From CAYVMN01 sp964452575 (GTDB lineage Bacteria; Desulfobacterota; DSM-4660; Desulfatiglandales; Desulfatiglandaceae): a stretch of DNA of 9,510 nucleotides. Below, piece by piece: positions 7,101 through 9,510 of this stretch. Numbering within the stretch: position 1 is the first letter of the stretch; the number at the start of each line of letters is the position of its first letter. The notes beneath the pieces are model-generated. The model was not told where the DNA came from and ran no database searches. It saw only the letters and a program-made list of their open reading frames with translations. The translations under genes and the position numbers were made by a program. The stretch lies in assembly GCA_964452575.1 (NCBI GenBank), contig CAYVMN010000177.1, positions 1 through 9,510 of the forward strand, in the 5' to 3' direction.

Positions 7101-8431
7101 AAGGTGAAGGTTGCATTCTGGGTACACCCGCACTCATCCACATAGATACCAAATGTCTGGTCCTGGGCAGTGAATTCATGGGTTACGGTCTGGCCCTTTG
7201 TATTGGTAATGGAGGCAATTTTCCCTGTTTCCGGATGGTACGTAAAAGAAGTTGTGTCTCCCATCCTGTCCGTTACAGATGTGGTCTGTTCATCGTTGTT
7301 TTTTGTAAAGCTCATGGTCTTCCCTTTTGAGTCTGCCAGGTCTTTGGGAGGGCCGTGATGGCTATAGTGTGTGTATGTGTCCGTATTTCCATCAGGCCTT
7401 TGAGCTGAGACAACATTCGCTGCTGTATCATAGTTCAAGGTGTGGACGTTGTCATAAGCGTCCGTCTGATCTATGACCCTGATCTCATCTATCCCATTCA
7501 TGTTTTTCAGGGCATAGTGTTGCTGATAGCGCGTGTTCCCCTTTGGAAGGCTGATGCTGGAAATCTTATTCCCCCGCACGGTAGAGGCATAATTGAGGGT
7601 AGTGATGTTTCCCATAGGGTCGGTCACAGAGACAAGGTCACCAGACACATTATAAGAAAGGCTTATCTCCCTTAATAAAGTCCAGTCGGCCTGGCGCTCT
7701 TCTATTTTTGAGAGACGAAATATAGTAAGGTCATAAGTGAAATCCAACACCCTTGAGTCGTTCGTAAAAACAGCACCGGGAGATGTATCCATACCGAACA
7801 GATCATCGTAAATATAGTGTAAGTTTTGAAATTCGGAGCGGCGGTCAAAGACATACTCTATTCTGAGATCGCCTCCGGGTAATTTATGAAATATTGCAAC
7901 GAGTTGCTTTACCGGGTCCATTAGCCACAGCAGGTTATCGGTCTCTTTAAGGACATACTTGACAGGGGATGCAGGGCTGCCGTCGGCAGGTCCCGTGAGA
8001 ACCCAATCAGCACCCATCTTCTTGAAGGAGACAATATCGCAGTTGCCGAGGATAGCACTGAAAAGATCTACGGAGGTACCTCCTATAGTAAGGAGGCTAA
8101 TGCCCGCAGCATATTTCGGTGTCCACCAGAATTCTGAAGTAAGATCGGATGGATTAGTCCCCTTGATACAATCTGAGCAAAAATCTGAGCCGTAATAAAT
8201 CCCAAAGGTGAAGGGGATCATACCGCCGAACCTTAGAAGGGGCTTGTAGTAACGATAGGCACCGTTACCTGCCGAGATAGGGTCTCCCACATTAAGGCTC
8301 CTCGCCAACTCTCGGTTATCCCCCGGCCCTGGCGATTCTGTGATAGCAAGGACGAGGCTGGTGGTTGATAGGACAACCCAGGCGATTAGTATTACCGCCA
8401 ACAAAGTGTTCTTGCCCGTCATCCTTTTCAT
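4112..8431 (-). CDS. Exported RHS/YD-repeat protein with kelch-like C-terminal tip
   Basis: A 1439-residue exported RHS-family protein. It has a signal peptide at 1-29 (MKRM, hydrophobic core, cleavage after LVLA). An N-terminal GDPISAGNGAY segment at 49-59 is typical of RHS cell-surface proteins. A long array of more than twenty YD repeats (YDSKGRML, YDNAGNVT, YDELGRLL, YDPRGRLT and so on) should build the hollow beta-shell. The RHS core RARYYDAVTARFISREP is at 1142-1158 and NPYQYALGNPISFIDRTG at 1170-1187. After the core, where a variable toxin normally sits, come kelch-like units at about 1195-1360 (GQVAVYGGQ, WTFDERIFTWTKM, WVFDQKNITWAKI), then a Trp-rich tail. No nuclease or other toxin motif is visible. 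The start at 8431 is preferred to 8449 because AAGGAGG (with a 6-base spacer) directly precedes it. No immunity gene or secretion genes are adjacent; the ligand is unknown. Confidence 0.93.
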   Translation of the reverse strand: MKRMTGKNTLLAVILIAWVVLSTTSLVLAITESPGPGDNRELARSLNVGDPISAGNGAYRYYKPLLRFGGMIPFTFGIYYGSDFCSDCIKGTNPSDLTSEFWWTPKYAAGISLLTIGGTSVDLFSAILGNCDIVSFKKMGADWVLTGPADGSPASPVKYVLKETDNLLWLMDPVKQLVAIFHKLPGGDLRIEYVFDRRSEFQNLHYIYDDLFGMDTSPGAVFTNDSRVLDFTYDLTIFRLSKIEERQADWTLLREISLSYNVSGDLVSVTDPMGNITTLNYASTVRGNKISSISLPKGNTRYQQHYALKNMNGIDEIRVIDQTDAYDNVHTLNYDTAANVVSAQRPDGNTDTYTHYSHHGPPKDLADSKGKTMSFTKNNDEQTTSVTDRMGDTTSFTYHPETGKIASITNTKGQTVTHEFTAQDQTFGIYVDECGCTQNATFTFYNLTRKNYPDGTNEQFTYDSKGRMLTKTDRAGKVRSFTYDSHGRLLTITNPTGGVVTYTYTSFNAVASIKNSETGTTTYEYDNYRRLIKINNPDSTSIQIAYNLNDQVTSITDENAHVYSYTYDVNGNLTKVTDPKGNQTQYAFDLMDRVTQITDRLSKNTAFTYDNMGRTSSFTNPNNIVTSFGYDPRGWRNSVTLGGQTWRTGYDDEGVVSSTTTPLGNTTTFQSDKLGLITGITNPLGQTTTFTRDSMSRVTGITDPLGRTTNYGYDNRGLLAGVTMPVIGTATYTRNDLGLLSGITDLNGNNWGFGFTNMGRLSSITDPLSNKTDYSYDNRARLSTIDYPDTTTQTITYDNAGNVTQSQYTSGLTLRYTYDELGRLLAGNGLALTRDAEGRITSTDNPGTAFGATYDDGGRLKTATYNNGTFTVTYTYDSVTGLLTRVTDNLTNAQADFTFDNDRRLTGITRSNGVNATYTYDNSGRVTRIREGSIIDLQYSLDAAGQVSSVDMTVPLDPSTLLADGTDTFSYDSASQVSTAGYAYDPRGRLTSSPGNAFTWDGTSRLTNINGTALSYNGLGDIITRGNIHYFYNYALGLNPIVAEKDDSTGQFLRYYIWAPGGGLLYMIDAADGNKVYFYHFDRTGSTLALTDASGAVTGSYAYTPYGKILGHTGTSSQPFTFVGRWGVRQDPSTSSGLYHTRARYYDAVTARFISREPIWPNTARPKQINPYQYALGNPISFIDRTGYIPEPSWNRYGHTMVIYSDGQVAVYGGQDGTGEIFSDMYTFDERNTSWLNIEQGASNLAQTGPPALSGRSSSVTLADGTILFSGVDQSGQVVDDLWTFDERIFTWTKMTPKNQGASNLAQTTPTALSGYSSRVILPDGTALFSGVNPFHGPDDTWVFDQKNITWAKITPKRQPYLAQTSPGLPPGWTPGYLFFGNREALKKVKKVWLPRVGKWVTESEEWEWMLEQWSRVEAAGWDVPFSVVDPWEWWQSRD
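4431..4714 (-). repeat. 180-base tandem repeat coding the kelch-like units
   Basis: The blocks at 4431-4534 and 4611-4714 are alike at DNA level with an offset of exactly 180 bases (60 codons). Identical words include CGCTAAACAA (4441 and 4621), GCCGGAAAGGGCTG (4487 and 4667) and a 20-base run (4515-4534 and 4695-4714). A third, more diverged partial unit lies at about 4330-4440. In protein terms the shared words are QGASNLAQT, ALSG-SS and PDG/ADG-LFSGV. DNA-level likeness points to recent duplication, unlike the more diverged YD repeats. Confidence 0.8.
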
Positions 8432-8514
8432 TTTCTTCCTCCTTACCATACATCCTTTGCGTCCTGTGGTCTCATCCTTTCTCCTTTGCCTTCAGGCGGA
8501 GACATCAGTTCGAT

Positions 8515-8568
8515 AAACTCGAAATCCGAATACCCTGTCTAGGCGGGGAACAAATTCGAAATCCGAAT
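8515..8568. repeat. Short direct repeat pair
   Basis: AAACTCGAAATCCGAAT at 8515-8531 recurs as AAATTCGAAATCCGAAT at 8552-8568, 16 of 17 bases alike, 37 bases apart. Tandem words of this AAATTCGAAATCCGAA type look like a dispersed intergenic repeat; only two copies are inside the window. Confidence 0.65.
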
Positions 8569-8782
8569 GTCTCAATGTTAATGACAACCGGTAGAGACAT
8601 GGGAACTCGGCAAATAGGGACTTTGGGTCATTGAGATTAAGGTTCAGACGCAGCCTGCGCCTCATCGGCAGCGCCTCGTTTACAGGCAGGGTGATGAAGA
8701 CCTCCGACATTGTAAACCCCGTTAGAAGGGGGACTTTAACCCCGCCCTCAATAGGGATCCGATGCTTCCTATTTATAAACAT

Positions 8783-8800
8783 CCCGGCATAAATGCCGGG
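8783..8800. repeat. GC-rich perfect hairpin
   Basis: CCCGGCAT (8783-8790) and ATGCCGGG (8793-8800) form a perfect inverted repeat with only two bases between, so in practice about six or seven pairs with a small loop. GCTTTC follows on the plus strand, a weak T-run, so it may be a weak rho-independent terminator or the end of a decayed insertion element. Confidence 0.55.
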
Positions 8801-8929
8801 GCTTTCAAATGGGGTAAATAGCCTCGTCAGAAAGAGTGAAAAATAAGAAAAATTTTAGGAAGGTGAAGCACCTTATCACTTTTGGGGAAAGGTTTTCTGA
8901 TCTAAGATGACAGTTGTTACAAGGAAAAG

Positions 8930-9260
8930 TTATACCATTGCTACCTTTAGGGCATCCTCGACAATGTCTACTCTGTCTAAAAGCCTTCTGTAATTGCCTG
9001 CTATGTGGAGCAGATTATATGGGAGTCAAATTCCTTTAAGAGTTTTCCATTATGGACTGCAATATGCTTTTGCAGGGCTTTTCTGTAAGCATCTACAGAC
9101 TTTGGTGGCTATTTTTAGATTAAACCTTTCTTTGTTAAAACCGCGTCAATTGCCTCTAAAACAGCAAGGTAAGCTGTCCTAAATGCCCTCTAACACGTTT
9201 TATATCCGTATAAATAGCATTTTCAATAGAGGCTTCTTTCGTACCCTCTATTTTTCTTAA
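8930..9260 (-). pseudogene. Decayed gene for a small helical protein (possibly DUF5618-like)
   Basis: Reading the minus strand and stepping between frames recovers a continuous helical protein. It begins with ENAIYTDIKRVRGHLG, then shifts by -1 near 9177 to TAYLAVLEAIDAVLTKKG. Two in-frame stops follow (9115-9117 and 9109-9111) before KSVDAYRKALQKHIAVHNG and KLLKEFDS. Another -1 shift near 9020 gives YNLLHIAGNYRRLLDRVD and IVEDALKVAMV, ending at the stop 8930-8932. The pieces follow in order and read like one family of small all-helical (HEPN-like or DUF5618-like) proteins, a name I give from memory with limited confidence. At least two frameshifts and two stops make it inactive. The N-terminus is not clearly recovered beyond about 9260. 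Such proteins are often encoded near nucleotidyltransferase or toxin-antitoxin-type genes, but no partner is visible here. Confidence 0.66.
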
Positions 9261-9438
9261 ACAAAGTTTCCTACAACTTTTTCGAAAACGCAAGAATTTT
9301 GTGCACTTCTCTCAGTTACCAATAAATAGATGTGATGATACAAGGATTGCCACCCAGTATCCACTTCTCTCTGCGCGCTGGAGGTCGACACTCCAGGCCT
9401 GTACAGACATCTCAGGGAATAAAGGTCAAGGGTTTTTC

Positions 9439-9466
9439 TTGACATTTGCTAATAGCATATTATGTT
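9439..9466 (+). promoter_or_regulatory. Sigma70-like promoter reading out of the window
   Basis: A perfect TTGACA at 9439-9444 is followed after 16 bases by TATGTT at 9461-9466 (four of six -10 bases, with the key TA..T kept). It points rightwards, so the gene it serves starts beyond the window; the ATG at 9502 runs straight into a stop and is not a start. Confidence 0.6.
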
Positions 9467-9500
9467 ATTAGCAAATATTGCCAATAGCAAATTCTAGAAT
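9444..9500. promoter_or_regulatory. Palindromic operator cluster over the promoter
   Basis: ATTTGCTAATA (9444-9454) and TATTAGCAAAT (9466-9476) are perfect 11-base inverted arms lying across the promoter spacer and -10 box. A third half-site, AATAGCAAAT, follows at 9483-9492, and a perfect palindrome, ATTCTAGAAT, at 9491-9500. This layout is what one expects for a dimeric helix-turn-helix repressor that controls its own promoter, for example an antitoxin-type regulator; the regulator itself is not in view. Confidence 0.6.
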
Positions 9501-9510
9501 TATGTAACTG

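Larger units (their letters stand above)
8450..8929. other. Intergenic stretch without a supportable gene
   Basis: Open frames of 60 to 95 codons exist on both strands (minus strand 8782-8492; plus strand about 8593-8792 without a start), but none has a good ribosome site or recognised family sequence. Their Arg/Leu-rich pieces could be decayed mobile-element sequence, possibly the tail of an IS605-type element, but I cannot show this. The short repeat and the hairpin listed separately are the only clear structures. I see no convincing promoter for the RHS gene within the bases just upstream of 8450. Confidence 0.4.
9261..9510. other. A/T-rich right-end intergenic region
   Basis: I see no supportable gene in this stretch. 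It contains an inverted repeat CTGGAG-N7-CTCCAG at 9378-9396, an 8-base palindrome CTGTACAG at 9399-9406, and the promoter with overlapping palindromes at 9439-9500 described separately. Confidence 0.5.

Noticed and set aside
6749..7330. 193-codon open frame on the plus strand
   Set aside because: It lies wholly antisense to the RHS gene, has no recognisable family sequence, and arises from the repeated codon pattern of the YD repeats.
8492..8782. 96-codon minus-strand frame with an Arg/Leu-rich centre
   Set aside because: No ribosome site and no recognised family; it runs through the direct repeats. It may be mobile-element debris, but there is not enough to call it a gene.
8783..8800. Hairpin as a CRISPR or REP unit
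   Set aside because: Only one copy is present in the window, so there is no array or repeat family to support it.
9257..9445. 62-codon minus-strand frame at the right end
   Set aside because: No family likeness, no supporting ribosome site, and low-quality composition near the palindromes.

Overview
The window looks like bacterial chromosome from a Deltaproteobacteria / Desulfobacterota-type anaerobe. This is inferred from the gene families, not from a marker gene: a Rex-type NADH sensor, a DUF1573 periplasmic protein, and exported RHS and IPTL-CTERM proteins with a 'choice-of-anchor U'-like domain. Composition is moderate GC, with an A+T-richer right end.

Left third (about 284-2766, all plus strand) is a compact housekeeping block: rex (redox-sensing repressor), an exported DUF1573 protein, rnhA (ribonuclease HI), a small zinc-ribbon protein with an acidic tail, and a tRNA-Phe(GAA) with its own strong sigma70-type promoter and an apparently bidirectional terminator. 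The outstanding point is the DUF1573 gene. It is interrupted by one in-frame TGA (1189-1191) that falls exactly on the first cysteine of the family's CGCT signature. Reading continues in frame for another 159 sense codons with normal family sequence, and a stem-loop begins about ten bases after the TGA. The best reading is an undescribed or little-described selenoprotein with a Sec-Gly-Cys motif. A Cys-to-stop mutation or a sequencing error is the main alternative.

Middle (2885-8431, minus strand) holds two exported surface-type proteins transcribed leftwards. The first is a 1439-residue RHS/YD-repeat protein whose C-terminal tip, where RHS proteins usually carry a toxin, is instead a set of kelch-like repeats that amplified recently. 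Next comes a 371-residue protein joining two YD repeats, an InlB-like repeat, a Ca-binding TSP3-like stretch and an IPTL-CTERM sorting tail.

Right end (8432-9510) has no intact gene. It contains a short direct repeat, a GC-rich hairpin, a decayed minus-strand gene for a small helical protein (possibly DUF5618-like), and at the very edge a sigma70-like promoter overlapped by an A/T-rich palindrome. That promoter should drive an autoregulated gene lying outside the window.
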